Shown here: one piece after another, positions 7,529 through 14,349 of the stretch
Numbering within the stretch: position 1 is the first letter of the stretch
How the letters are laid out: every line of letters starts with the position of its first letter
Source of the DNA: a virus
Direction: 5' to 3' (one strand)
DNA length: 51,207 nt
IMG/VR virus record: IMGVR_UViG_3300020407_000005
Location: 1-51,207 of that record
Notes under the pieces: generated by a model
Database searches by the model: none
What the model was told of the DNA's origin: nothing
The model's input: the letters and a program-made list of their open reading frames with translations, nothing else
Program-made: the position numbers and the translations under genes

Positions 7529-8077
7529 TCAGCCTTTCGGGATGGTGGTGCTTTGGTCGCGGGGCGTTTTGAGCAGGTTGTGGGCGGTGGTGACGCTTAC
7601 GGAAAGGGCTGCAGCGATCTGCCTCAGCACGGCGCCCGAGGCGCGCATAGCACGCGCGCGCTCCTGGTACGCGGGTGGAAGGCGCCGATAGGTGCGGAGG
7701 CCTGTCTCAACGGCATGCCTGTTGTTGTGCGCGCGGTCGCACCACTCAAGGTTGGATGCTCGGCAGTCCGCTCGATCACCGTTCAAGTGATTCACATCGG
7801 TGAAAGTCTCAGGTGATGCGTTTGGCACCCAAGCCAGAGCAACGGCCCGGTGAACGCGACACATACATTGGCGCTGTCCGATGAACAGTGCGACCGTGGG
7901 GTAGCCGTGGGAGAGAGCCGCACGCAGCCAGCGGCCTCCGTGCCTGCTCTTTCCCATGGTCTTGGCAAACGACCAAATGCGTCCGCACTCGGTTACGGCA
8001 TAGCGACCTTCAAAGCCGGGGATCGTGCGAACCGGCATGTCTGGCTCAACGATGGGTATGTGCTTGCGCTTGGTCAT
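7529..8077 (-). CDS. NUMOD4/HNH homing-type endonuclease
   Basis: A 182-residue free-standing endonuclease. The N-terminus carries a NUMOD4 DNA-binding motif (IPGFEGRYAVTECGRIWSF). The HNH core follows: VHRAVALAWVPN, VNHLNGDRADCRASNLEW and HNNRHAVETG, with the catalytic His in VNH and the Asn-Leu-Glu-Trp turn typical of this group. A C-terminal helix-turn-helix (AAALSVSVTTAHNLL) probably reads target DNA. The ATG at 8077 lies one base before the stop of the upstream gene. It is not overlapped by its neighbours as the rest of the operon is, which fits a later insertion of a mobile gene. It may nick or cut allelic sites in competing phages. Confidence 0.88.
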   Translation of the reverse strand: MTKRKHIPIVEPDMPVRTIPGFEGRYAVTECGRIWSFAKTMGKSRHGGRWLRAALSHGYPTVALFIGQRQCMCRVHRAVALAWVPNASPETFTDVNHLNGDRADCRASNLEWCDRAHNNRHAVETGLRTYRRLPPAYQERARAMRASGAVLRQIAAALSVSVTTAHNLLKTPRDQSTTIPKG

Positions 8078-8078
8078 A

Positions 8079-8291
8079 TCAACGCGCCGGCATGCCCAGA
8101 CGGGCCCAGCCGACGATCTCTTCCTGGTGCTGGTGCAGCACCTTCCGCGGCTTGTCCGACACCGCGCAGTCGCTGATGACCTGCTGGCTGCCGGCCACGA
8201 AGGCACGCTGCAGCCAGCGCTCGATCTCCTCGGGCTTGACCACCGGAGAGACCTCGGCCGCGTACTGCCGGGCGCTGTCGATGAGGGTCAT
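8079..8291 (-). CDS. Small unknown protein between exonuclease and HNH gene
   Basis: A 70-residue, mainly helical protein (MTLIDSARQYAAEVSPVVKP...EEIERWLQRAFVAGSQQVI). Its ATG overlaps the stop of the exonuclease gene. No domain is recognised. It may be a small accessory of the recombination system, judged only from position. Confidence 0.6.
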   Translation of the reverse strand: MTLIDSARQYAAEVSPVVKPEEIERWLQRAFVAGSQQVISDCAVSDKPRKVLHQHQEEIVGWARLGMPAR

Positions 8292-8887
8292 GCGGCCCTC
8301 CGTTCGACCTCTGCGACCATCGCCTGCAGCTCGCCCTCGAACTGGCGGCAGGCCGCGATCAGCCGCGCGATGTAGGCGTCGTCACGCTCGATGCGCTGGG
8401 TGTAGAGGCGGAAGCGCTCGCTCTGCCGCGGGTCGTAGCTGGTGAAGAGCCACCAGCTGCGGCCGTGCACAGCCATGTTCCCCTGCACCTGGGCGCGGTG
8501 ATCGGCCGGCATGCCGTCCAGCCACGTGGCGATGTGCACCGCCTCGTCGTGCGGGCACTTGTTCTCCCATCCGCCGTCGGGCTCGATGAGGCCGTCAGCG
8601 CTGGCGCCGATGAACGGGTACGCCGGGTGCAGCTTGAACGCGGCAGCTTCGATGATGTGGCCGGTGGCCAGCTCTGCCGCGGCCTTGGCGAAGGGCTCCA
8701 GGTCGGTGCCCCAGGCCAGGGCCTTGCCGGTCACCGAGTGCTTGGCTGCAGCGGCCAGGCGCTCGAAGCACAGCTCACGCATGTACTTCTGGCGCGCGGC
8801 CGGCGAGCCCAGTACGTCGTTGAACCGGCTGGCTGTGATCTTGCCGGCACGCTGCAGGTGCCAGTCCTCGGTGCGCTGCTCGATCAC
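8288..8887 (-). CDS. YqaJ-family (lambda exonuclease-like) recombination nuclease
   Basis: A 199-residue nuclease that should resect double-stranded DNA ends 5' to 3' and hand single strands to the RecT-type protein encoded just upstream. YqaJ features are visible: QRTEDWHLQRAGKITASRF at the N-terminus, the metal-binding Asp98 in GASADGLI, and Glu108 and Lys110 in WENKCP (the D...ExK pattern), followed by Q in HRAQVQGNMAVHG. Length matches the family. It starts with GTG overlapping the recT stop (GTGA), so production is coupled to the annealing protein. Confidence 0.92.
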   Translation of the reverse strand: MIEQRTEDWHLQRAGKITASRFNDVLGSPAARQKYMRELCFERLAAAAKHSVTGKALAWGTDLEPFAKAAAELATGHIIEAAAFKLHPAYPFIGASADGLIEPDGGWENKCPHDEAVHIATWLDGMPADHRAQVQGNMAVHGRSWWLFTSYDPRQSERFRLYTQRIERDDAYIARLIAACRQFEGELQAMVAEVERRAA

Positions 8888-9876
8888 GATGCGGCGCCCT
8901 CGCCAGTGGCGCCCGCAGCTGCAGCATCGGCTGCGGCCACCTCGGCCATCTTGCGGTCGGTTTCCTGACCGATGGCGCCGATGCGGTCACGCTCGCCCAG
9001 GCCGATGGCGGCGCGGTCTTCCTTGGGCAGCTTGCCCCAGGCTGCCTTGAATGCCTCGAAGCCGTTGTTGTAGGCCTCCAGCTCCAGCTGCTCGATGATC
9101 TTGTCGTGGGCCGGCGTGCGGTCGGGCTTGGACGCGGCGGCAGCAGCACCGACCACGGCGGCCGGTGCGTTGCGCGGCGGCGGTGCGGTGGTGGCGCCGA
9201 TGCCCGCTGCAGCGCCTTCCTCCAGCTCGTCGGGGGTGTACACGCCCAGGATGACGTCGGGCGCATGCAGGCGGCCCCAGCGCTTGGCGGCCAGGTAGGC
9301 GATCTGCTGGCGCGGGTCGGCTGCCCAGTTCGGCGAGTTGCGCACGCTGCCCACCTGGGCCATCGTGACTTCCAGCAGCCGCGGCTTGCCCTCGCCGCGC
9401 ATCGTGGCCCACACGCGCACGCCGCGGTCTGCGCTCTTGTCGGCCTTGCCGTCGACGTTGGTCCAGGTGCCGAACCACTCGAAGTCCAGCCGGGTGGCCA
9501 GGGCCTTGCTGTTGTTCAGCACCGCGATGATGAGCTGCGCCTCGTAGCCGAGGGCGCCGTTCACCAGGTGCGTCTTCTGCGCGACGGCGTTGTGATCCAT
9601 GCCCCAGCGCATGGCCTGGCCGATGACGGCCGCGCAGTCGCCGACGTTGCCCTGCAGGTGCTTCGGGCAGGTGATGCGGCTGGAGGCCATCACCTCGGCC
9701 AGGCGCATCACCTTGTCCAGCATGTCGTCCTGCAGCAGGTCGCGCACGCTGAAAGGCTGCTGGCGCAGCAGGCGGTCGAGTTCGGACGAGGCACCGGTGG
9801 CCTCGTGTGCAGCGGCGGCGATCTCGCCGGTCTTCGGGTCAGCCTGCTGTGCGGCGGTCATGGTGGCGGTGGTCAT
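8884..9876 (-). CDS. recT: RecT-family single-strand annealing protein
   Basis: A 330-residue annealing protein. Family marks are FSVRDLLQDDMLDKVMRLAE, ITCPKHLQGNVGDCAAVIGQ, AMRWGMDHNAVAQKTHLVNG, LGYEAQLIIAVLN, and RQQIAYLAAKRWGRLHAPDV. The C-terminal 100 residues are Ala-rich and variable, as usual. It acts with the YqaJ nuclease in phage homologous recombination and genome repair. The start is ATG, with a second in-frame ATG six codons later; the preceding 47 bases are a short spacer containing a plausible ribosome-binding site. Confidence 0.92.
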   Translation of the reverse strand: MTTATMTAAQQADPKTGEIAAAAHEATGASSELDRLLRQQPFSVRDLLQDDMLDKVMRLAEVMASSRITCPKHLQGNVGDCAAVIGQAMRWGMDHNAVAQKTHLVNGALGYEAQLIIAVLNNSKALATRLDFEWFGTWTNVDGKADKSADRGVRVWATMRGEGKPRLLEVTMAQVGSVRNSPNWAADPRQQIAYLAAKRWGRLHAPDVILGVYTPDELEEGAAAGIGATTAPPPRNAPAAVVGAAAAASKPDRTPAHDKIIEQLELEAYNNGFEAFKAAWGKLPKEDRAAIGLGERDRIGAIGQETDRKMAEVAAADAAAAGATGEGAAS

Positions 9877-9923
9877 CGTGGTAGCTCCATGCCCGGAGAC
9901 TCAGCCCGGGCGTCGGTTGGGAT

Positions 9924-11093
9924 TCAGTAGGCGAGGGTGTCCAGGTCGTCGGCGACCGTGGCGGCGGCGATGGCTTCTTCGCGGGCGTGGCGGGCGTTCT
10001 GCAGTTCGTCGGCATCGCCGCTGGCATCGGCGGCCTGCCACTGCTTCAGCGCGTCCAGCATCAGCGGCGCGGCATCGCGCACGCGGCGGCAGGCGGCTTC
10101 CTCGGCCTCGCGCTTCGCGCGCGCCGCAGCTTCGGCCGCTTCACGCTCGGCCCGGGCCTTGGCCTCGGCGGCTTCACGTGCGGCACGCTCGCGGGCTTCC
10201 TGCTCTTCGCGCAGGCGGCGCAGCTCAGCGGCTTCAGCATCGAGTCGGCGCTGCTCGGCTTCGTGGGCTTCACGGGCCATGCGGTCGGCCTCGGCGCGCT
10301 CCGCAGCCGCCTTGCGGTCGGCTTCCTCGCGGGCGGCGCGGGCCTCGGCCTGCTCACGCTCGAACGCCGCGCGCTCTTCGGCCAGGCGCTGGCGCTCGGC
10401 TGCGGCTTCGGCAGCCTGACGCTCACGCTCCACACGCTCGCGCTCGGCCTGCTCGGCGCGCAGTCGGTCCAGCTCGGCACGCTCGGCCGCCGCGCGGGCC
10501 GCATCGGCTTCGCGCTGCACCGCGGCGGCATGCTGGGCGCGCAGGCTGGCCAGCACCTTCGTGCGCGAGGCCTCGGCCTGCTGCTCGAATTCCTGGAAGC
10601 TTTCGTCGATCTTCAGCGCCACCAGGGCGGTGATGCGCTGTTCGATGTCGCAGGCTTCGCCGTCGCCCACCAGGGCCATGTCGGCGATCTCGGCGACGCG
10701 CTGCTGCAAGGCCGCCACGCGGCGCTGTTCCTCGGCCGCCTTGCGCTGGCGCTCGGCTTCCTTGCGCTGCTCTTCGGCCTTGATGGCTGCATCGACCGGG
10801 CCTTCCAGCTTCTCGATCTCGCCGGTGATGCGCTTGGCCTCGTCGTTGCGAGCCTTGATGCGCGCCTGGTCGTCGGCGTTGAGCTGCAGGCGCATTTTGT
10901 CGAGCGAGGTGCGCAGGCTCACCAGTTCTTTGCGCACGGCCCGCGCGTCACGGTCACCGCTGGCGGTGCTGCAGTCCCACACCACACCGGCATACCGGCG
11001 CTGCAGGTCGGCCAGCGCCGCCGCGGTGCGGGTGTACTCGGCAATCTGGGTGGTGGTGGCCGAGTCGTCGGCCTCGATGACGGTCTGTTCCAT
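9924..11093 (-). CDS. Long coiled-coil protein upstream of recT
   Basis: A 389-residue protein. The first 115 residues are a mixed helical domain (IAEYTRTAAALADLQRRYAG, then VRKELVSLRTSLDKMRLQLN); a coiled coil of Ala, Glu, Arg and Gln then runs nearly unbroken from about 120 to 350. Such proteins are often encoded next to recT in phages and may organise recombination complexes; that is inference. The coding strand's composition produces long spurious open frames on the opposite strand here. Confidence 0.8.
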   Translation of the reverse strand: MEQTVIEADDSATTTQIAEYTRTAAALADLQRRYAGVVWDCSTASGDRDARAVRKELVSLRTSLDKMRLQLNADDQARIKARNDEAKRITGEIEKLEGPVDAAIKAEEQRKEAERQRKAAEEQRRVAALQQRVAEIADMALVGDGEACDIEQRITALVALKIDESFQEFEQQAEASRTKVLASLRAQHAAAVQREADAARAAAERAELDRLRAEQAERERVERERQAAEAAAERQRLAEERAAFEREQAEARAAREEADRKAAAERAEADRMAREAHEAEQRRLDAEAAELRRLREEQEARERAAREAAEAKARAEREAAEAAARAKREAEEAACRRVRDAAPLMLDALKQWQAADASGDADELQNARHAREEAIAAATVADDLDTLAY

Positions 11094-11096
11094 AGG

Positions 11097-11360
11097 TCAG
11101 TCCTTGGTGATGGAGTTGTTCTCTGCCGCCCGCTGCGCAGCGAAGCGCTCGGCCTGCCGGCGCGCGCGCTCGTCCCACTGCTCGGGCGTCAACATCGCGT
11201 AGCCCTTGCGGTTGCCCAGGCGCGGGTGGCACAGCTCGGTGATCTGCTCCAGCAGCTCGCCGAAGCACAGCTGCTGCGTCTCGCGGCCGTACTCGTCGAT
11301 GACGTTGAAGCTGTGGCCGCCGAACTCATTGGTGCCGGCCTCGATGACAAAGCGCCGCAT
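11097..11360 (-). CDS. Small unknown protein
   Basis: An 87-residue protein starting MRRFVIEAGTNEFGGHSFNV, with a beta-rich first half and a charged helical second half (WDERARRQAERFAAQRAAE). The ATG at 11360 shares one base with the upstream stop (TGATG), preferred over an in-frame ATG four codons earlier. Function is unknown. Confidence 0.6.
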   Translation of the reverse strand: MRRFVIEAGTNEFGGHSFNVIDEYGRETQQLCFGELLEQITELCHPRLGNRKGYAMLTPEQWDERARRQAERFAAQRAAENNSITKD

Positions 11361-11665
11361 CACCACCCCCACCGAAACGTGTCGCGCCAGGCGCTGCGCA
11401 CGGCATCCGCGGCCAGCCGCAAGAACGACGGCCGGAGGTAGATCTCGACCGCAGCGGCGCGCTCATCGGCAAAGGCTTCGCTGGTGGACCGTGGATAGCG
11501 CCGCGTCGTCGGGCAGCCGTAGCGCTCGGCGATGTGCCGATCGACGTCGGCTTCGGTGAGCGCGCCGATGCCGCAGTCGCACGGGCCGCGGCCCTGGCTG
11601 CAGGTGCCGCCGCAGGCGGGGAGGGTGGCCACGCGGTGCGTGGACAGGGTGTAGACGGTTCCCAT
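11360..11665 (-). CDS. Small Cys-containing protein
   Basis: A 101-residue protein with a cysteine cluster near the N-terminus (PACGGTCSQGRGPCDCG, about residues 17-33), followed by a helix (LTEADVDRHIAERYG) and a helical C-terminus (AAAVEIYLRPSFLRLAADAV). The cluster may bind zinc or another metal. The ATG at 11665 is one base downstream of the preceding stop. Function is unknown. Confidence 0.6.
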   Translation of the reverse strand: MGTVYTLSTHRVATLPACGGTCSQGRGPCDCGIGALTEADVDRHIAERYGCPTTRRYPRSTSEAFADERAAAVEIYLRPSFLRLAADAVRSAWRDTFRWGW

Positions 11666-11666
11666 G

Positions 11667-11825
11667 TCAGGCTCCAAACCACGGGCCGGGCCTGGCAGCC
11701 GAGCCCGCGATGGTTGCGAGGAAGACGAACAGGCCAAGGGCGGCCTGCCCGCGGCGCTGCCACACGAAGCGGCCGACGGCGACCAGCGCCACCAGCAGCA
11801 ATTCCAGGAAGAGGGCCACCTTCAC
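11667..11825 (-). CDS. 52-residue membrane protein
   Basis: The peptide VKVALFLELLLVALVAVGRF and the following QRRGQAALGLFVFLATIAGS give two hydrophobic helices joined by a short basic loop. It starts with GTG overlapping the upstream stop (GTGA). Function is unknown. Confidence 0.55.
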   Translation of the reverse strand: MKVALFLELLLVALVAVGRFVWQRRGQAALGLFVFLATIAGSAARPGPWFGA

Positions 11826-11947
11826 AGCGACCACCACACGCCCGCGAGGGCAAGGGCAACGGCCGCCAGGGCCTGGGCCACGGTCAGCGCGATGTCGCGC
11901 ACGCGGCGGTGATGGGCCATGAAGCGCAGGTCTTGGTCGGTGGTCAT
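11822..11947 (-). CDS. 41-residue membrane protein
   Basis: A basic N-terminus (MTTDQDLRFMAHHRRVRD) is followed by a single hydrophobic helix ending VWWSL. Start and stop overlap both neighbours by four bases. Function is unknown. It and the next gene form a pair of small membrane proteins. Confidence 0.55.
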   Translation of the reverse strand: MTTDQDLRFMAHHRRVRDIALTVAQALAAVALALAGVWWSL

Positions 11948-12414
11948 GCCTTAAACCGCGCCCGCTGCGCGTCCTCGTAGGCCTTCTCCAGCGTCGGCAG
12001 CATCTCCGCATGCCGGCGCTTCGCTTCGTCCAGCGCGATGTCGGCGTTGTGCGCCTTGATGCGCTCGCGCAGCACCACCACGGCCGGCAGCACCTGGTCG
12101 TTCGTGCCGCCGCCCACGATGGCCAGCAGCGTGTCGAAGGACTGCGCGGCCATGTCGGTGATGCCGTCGAGCTTCACCGCGTCAGTGGTGTCGGTGCACA
12201 GCTTGCTGATGGTCCAGGCCACCAGGTCGGGCGTGCGCAGCTGCTCGTCGGCCACGTCCTCGGCCAGCTGCTCGACGGTGGGCACCGAGGCCTCGATGTC
12301 GTCGGCGTCGTTGCGCGGGTCGTTCGGGTTCATGGTCGGCGCCGCGTGCAGGTCAGCGTCGAAGCAGTGCGGGCCGCGCCAGGCCAGCATGGCGCTGGTG
12401 AGGATGGCGCTCAT
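11944..12414 (-). CDS. Unknown acidic protein
   Basis: A 156-residue acidic, helical protein. The region PTVEQLAEDVADEQLRTPDL to about residue 100 looks like a compact helical domain; the C-terminus (DEAKRRHAEMLPTLEKAYED) is a long charged helix. The start at 12414 overlaps the previous stop (ATGA); an internal ATG 27 codons on (MNPNDPRND) is a weaker alternative. Function is unknown. Confidence 0.6.
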   Translation of the reverse strand: MSAILTSAMLAWRGPHCFDADLHAAPTMNPNDPRNDADDIEASVPTVEQLAEDVADEQLRTPDLVAWTISKLCTDTTDAVKLDGITDMAAQSFDTLLAIVGGGTNDQVLPAVVVLRERIKAHNADIALDEAKRRHAEMLPTLEKAYEDAQRARFKA

Positions 12415-12605
12415 TGCAGCCGCTCCAGGCCGTTGTGGGGCACGAAGCGGTAGCGGCGCTGCTCGTTCTTGCCCAGGCCAACCAGGATGTACGCGTCAGG
12501 CTTGTAGTCGCCCGGCGTGGCTTCCTTGGCCGCCACGCGCAGGCTGAGGAAGCCCACGCGCACGGTCTCGCCGATCTCCCATGTCTGCTTGCTGTTGCTG
12601 ATCAC
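12411..12605 (-). CDS. First gene of the leftward operon, small unknown protein
   Basis: A 64-residue protein, probably a small beta barrel (ETVRVGFLSLRVAAKEATPG, then DAYILVGLGKNEQRRYRFVP). It lies about 25 bases downstream of the predicted start of leftward transcription, so it would be the first protein made from that promoter. Function is unknown. Confidence 0.6.
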   Translation of the reverse strand: MISNSKQTWEIGETVRVGFLSLRVAAKEATPGDYKPDAYILVGLGKNEQRRYRFVPHNGLERLQ

Positions 12606-12637
12606 AGTGCTCTCTCCATCGGGGTGTCGATGTCGAG

Positions 12638-12666
12638 AGGTTAAGCGCGCCGCTTCTACAAGTCAA
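12638..12666 (-). promoter_or_regulatory. Predicted leftward early promoter
   Basis: On the minus strand a -35 box TTGACT (12661-12666) is followed after exactly 17 bases by TAACCT (12638-12643). The -35 matches consensus at five of six positions; the -10 is weaker. The two 13-bp operators overlap the spacer and the -35 box, so bound repressor would block RNA polymerase. Transcription would start near 12631 and read the long early operon towards int. Confidence 0.6.
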
Positions 12667-12677
12667 GCGCGCCGCTT
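12643..12677. promoter_or_regulatory. Pair of 13-bp operators, left side
   Basis: Two identical dyads AAGCG-CGC-CGCTT lie at 12643-12655 and 12665-12677, centres 22 bp apart, about two turns of the helix. The same AAGCG-N3-CGCTT dyad occurs twice, again 22 bp apart, at the rightward promoter (13712-13746). This is the arrangement expected for the operators of the phage repressor and Cro protein. Confidence 0.8.
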
Positions 12678-12688
12678 ATGACTTGGGC

Positions 12689-12711
12689 AAAAAATATCCG
12701 CCCGCAGGCGG
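12689..12711 (-). terminator. Rho-independent terminator of the repressor operon
   Basis: On the minus strand a CCGCC-TGCG-GGCGG stem-loop is followed by ATATTTTTT. It lies just past the stop of the membrane protein gene at 12731 and directly before the leftward promoter, so it separates repressor transcription from the early operon. Confidence 0.75.
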
Positions 12712-12730
12712 ATGGGCTGCAGCGTGTCCG

Positions 12731-13030
12731 CTACAGCAGCGTGCGAATTTCCGGCGCTCCGGCGGCGCTGAACATGCAGCAGAGCAGGGCGGCCCAGAAG
12801 AACGCCGAAGGCCCCAGGGCCGGCTGCGTGCCCCGCCAGCGTTGCACCGCGTTGGCGAAGGCCATGATGCCCAGCACCAGCAGCGCCAGCGCAACAGCCT
12901 TCACCGAGTGAAACACCAGCAGTTCAGCCCAGTGCACGCGGTCGGTGGCGTCGCCGCGCATGCCGGCGGCCGAGGTGATGGCGGCAAAGAAGACCAGAAC
13001 GGCCGCGGTGTGGATGGCACGCAGCGTCAT
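12731..13030 (-). CDS. Three-helix membrane protein downstream of repressor
   Basis: A 99-residue protein with hydrophobic segments at about 8-22, 43-63 and 75-92. It is in the repressor operon, between the repressor gene and its terminator, so it should be made in the lysogen. Genes in this place often alter the host surface or exclude superinfecting phages; that role is only inferred here. No family is recognised. Confidence 0.65.
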   Translation of the reverse strand: MTLRAIHTAAVLVFFAAITSAAGMRGDATDRVHWAELLVFHSVKAVALALLVLGIMAFANAVQRWRGTQPALGPSAFFWAALLCCMFSAAGAPEIRTLL

Positions 13031-13034
13031 GACT

Positions 13035-13121
13035 TCAGGCTCTGGTGCGGGCGGGCGGCGCCTGCCGCGTGCCGCAGTCGTTGCACCGCCCGTGCTCGGT
13101 TAGGCACCACGAGAACCACAT
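13035..13121 (-). CDS. Possible 28-residue zinc-ribbon-like peptide
   Basis: The peptide begins MWFSWCLTEHGRCNDCGTRQ. The spacing C-x6-C-x2-C with a nearby His resembles half of a zinc ribbon. It sits in the repressor operon between the repressor and the membrane protein. It is short and the C-terminal half is Pro/Arg-rich, so it could be chance. Confidence 0.4.
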   Translation of the reverse strand: MWFSWCLTEHGRCNDCGTRQAPPARTRA

Positions 13122-13180
13122 GCACCCCCTAGAAGCTTGGTGAAAAGTGGCGTTGTGGGGTTTGTGCGTCACAAGTAACC

Positions 13181-13675
13181 TCAAGTTGGGCCACCTGTTG
13201 CCGACGCGCGACTGCCTTTTTCTGTAGACCGCCGCTGCGCTGCCAGCGCCTGGTACTGCTCGACCAGCCCGCGCAGCCGGCCCTGGATCTCAAGGATGTC
13301 GTTGTGGGACAACCCCTCAAACGCCTCTGGGCCCAAGTCGGGGAAGGGCCATCCCGGTAGCTGGTTGATCCGCCGCAGCGGGATAGGCGCCGCTGGTGCC
13401 GGTGAAAAACCTCCCAGCACCGCCTGCATCGGCTCCGCCAGCTCGCGCGGGCTGTCCATCCAGCCGGCGGGCTTGCCCATGCACGCCTCCAGCTTGCGCG
13501 CCATGCGGCTGCCCATCTCGCGCTCGCGGCCCGTCTTGGTGTCCCGCGCGCGGTTGCGGATCTGGCTGAGGTAGACGGCATTTGTGTTGGCCAAGTCGGC
13601 CAGCCGCTCGGCCGAGCCAACCTCGTTGATCAGGATCTCCAGCGCTTGGCGGCGGTATTCGGCAGTGGTGCTCAC
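13181..13675 (-). CDS. CI-like prophage repressor without peptidase domain
   Basis: A 164-residue DNA-binding protein. Residues about 1-60 look like an XRE-type helix-turn-helix domain: AEYRRQALEILINEVGSAER, then LADLANTNAVYLSQIRNRAR, with the segment MARKLEACMGKPAGWMDSP typical of phage repressors. The C-terminal part (about 85-164) is short and helical, lacking the Ser/Lys S24 peptidase found in LexA-cleaved repressors. The GTG at 13675 is chosen because the frame's earlier ATG (13729) lies inside the operators. It is transcribed away from the cro-like gene and should hold the operators at both early promoters. Confidence 0.82.
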   Translation of the reverse strand: MSTTAEYRRQALEILINEVGSAERLADLANTNAVYLSQIRNRARDTKTGREREMGSRMARKLEACMGKPAGWMDSPRELAEPMQAVLGGFSPAPAAPIPLRRINQLPGWPFPDLGPEAFEGLSHNDILEIQGRLRGLVEQYQALAAQRRSTEKGSRASATGGPT

Positions 13676-13686
13676 CCGTGCATTGC

Positions 13687-13746
13687 AACCAGCGCGCTTA
13701 AACGACGCCACAAGCGTCACGCTTGCCATAGCAAAGCGACGCGCTT
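13687..13746. promoter_or_regulatory. Operator set between repressor and cro-like gene
   Basis: Two clear dyads, AAGCG-TCA-CGCTT (13712-13724) and AAGCG-ACG-CGCTT (13734-13746), have centres 22 bp apart, the same spacing as the left pair. A weaker third copy, AACCA-GCG-CGCTT (13687-13699), keeps one perfect half-site. A separate perfect inverted repeat GCGCTTA-AGA-TAAGCGC (13741-13757) overlaps the rightmost operator and ends at the cro-like start codon. The layout resembles the three-operator right region of lambda. Confidence 0.75.
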
Positions 13747-13751
13747 AAGAT
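13723..13751 (+). promoter_or_regulatory. Predicted rightward early promoter
   Basis: TTGCCA (13723-13728, five of six consensus bases) is followed after 17 bases by TAAGAT (13746-13751). The operators at 13712-13724 and 13734-13746 overlap both boxes. The expected start of transcription, six or seven bases past the -10 box, falls on or next to the ATG at 13758, so the first message may have no 5' leader. Confidence 0.6.
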
Positions 13752-13757
13752 AAGCGC

Positions 13758-14051
13758 ATGGACCTGCACACATACGCATCAGAGCGCGGACGCCTGAGCG
13801 CCCTCGCACAAGAGATCGGCGCGCAGCCGCAACTCGTTTGGCAGTGGGCGAATGCCGTGCGGCGTGTGCCGCAAGAGCGGTGCCCGCTGATCGAGCGTGC
13901 GACCGGCGGACAGGTGACCTGCATGGACCTGCGCCCAGACGTTGCCTGGCACCGCATCCCGTGTGCGGATTGGCCGTGGCATCCCGAAGGTAAGCCGCTG
14001 ATCGACCCGACGGCGGCCGTCCCCACCGCTGAAGCGCAGCAGGCGGCCTGA
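13758..14051 (+). CDS. YdaS/Cro-family DNA-binding protein
   Basis: A 97-residue protein whose first 60 residues match the YdaS/Cro-like pattern: helix LHTYASERGRLSALAQEIGA, recognition helix QPQLVWQWANAVRRVPQERC, then PLIERATGGQVTCMDLRPDV and the W-H-R-I-P end typical of the family. Such proteins, the counterpart of lambda Cro, bind the same operators as the repressor and favour lytic growth. No Shine-Dalgarno sequence precedes the ATG, in keeping with a leaderless message. The C-terminal 30 residues are variable. Confidence 0.88.
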   Translation: MDLHTYASERGRLSALAQEIGAQPQLVWQWANAVRRVPQERCPLIERATGGQVTCMDLRPDVAWHRIPCADWPWHPEGKPLIDPTAAVPTAEAQQAA

Positions 14052-14052
14052 C

Positions 14053-14349
14053 ATGGACAACTGTGCGCGTTGCCGCTTCGCCGCCCTGTACGCCGACGTC
14101 GGGCTGATCGACACCTCACGTCGCGGTGCTACCCCACAAGAAAGCGGCGCATGTGCGTCGCTTGCTCCTCCAGGTACTCGAGGTACTTGTCTTTGCGACC
14201 GTCCTTCTTCGCCTGTGGGTACATGGACAGGACTGCTTCGTCGAACTCGTTCAGCGCTGCGCTCTTGTTTGGCAGGTGCTGCGCAACGACTGCGATCGCT
14301 AGTCGCTGCACTTCGAGATGCGCGTCGATCCGGTCGAAGCGAGAAATGA
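14053..14349 (+). pseudogene. Doubtful or decayed small gene overlapped by an opposite-strand gene
   Basis: The frame starts one base after the cro-like stop and opens with MDNCARCRFAALYADVGLID, which looks like a small C-x2-C phage protein. After about residue 35 it turns into Cys/Arg/Pro/Ser-rich sequence typical of a wrong frame. The opposite-strand gene at 14129-14368 lies inside it. The likely reading is the 5' remnant of a small rightward gene whose end was replaced; a wholly spurious frame is also possible. Confidence 0.3.

Noticed and set aside
9987-11441. 484-residue plus-strand frame opposite the coiled-coil gene
   Set aside because: Created by the repeated Ala/Glu/Arg codons of the coiled-coil gene, which have few stops on the other strand.
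13181-13729. Longer repressor starting at the ATG at 13729
   Set aside because: That start lies inside the operator array and would add residues unlike the family; the GTG at 13675 is more likely.
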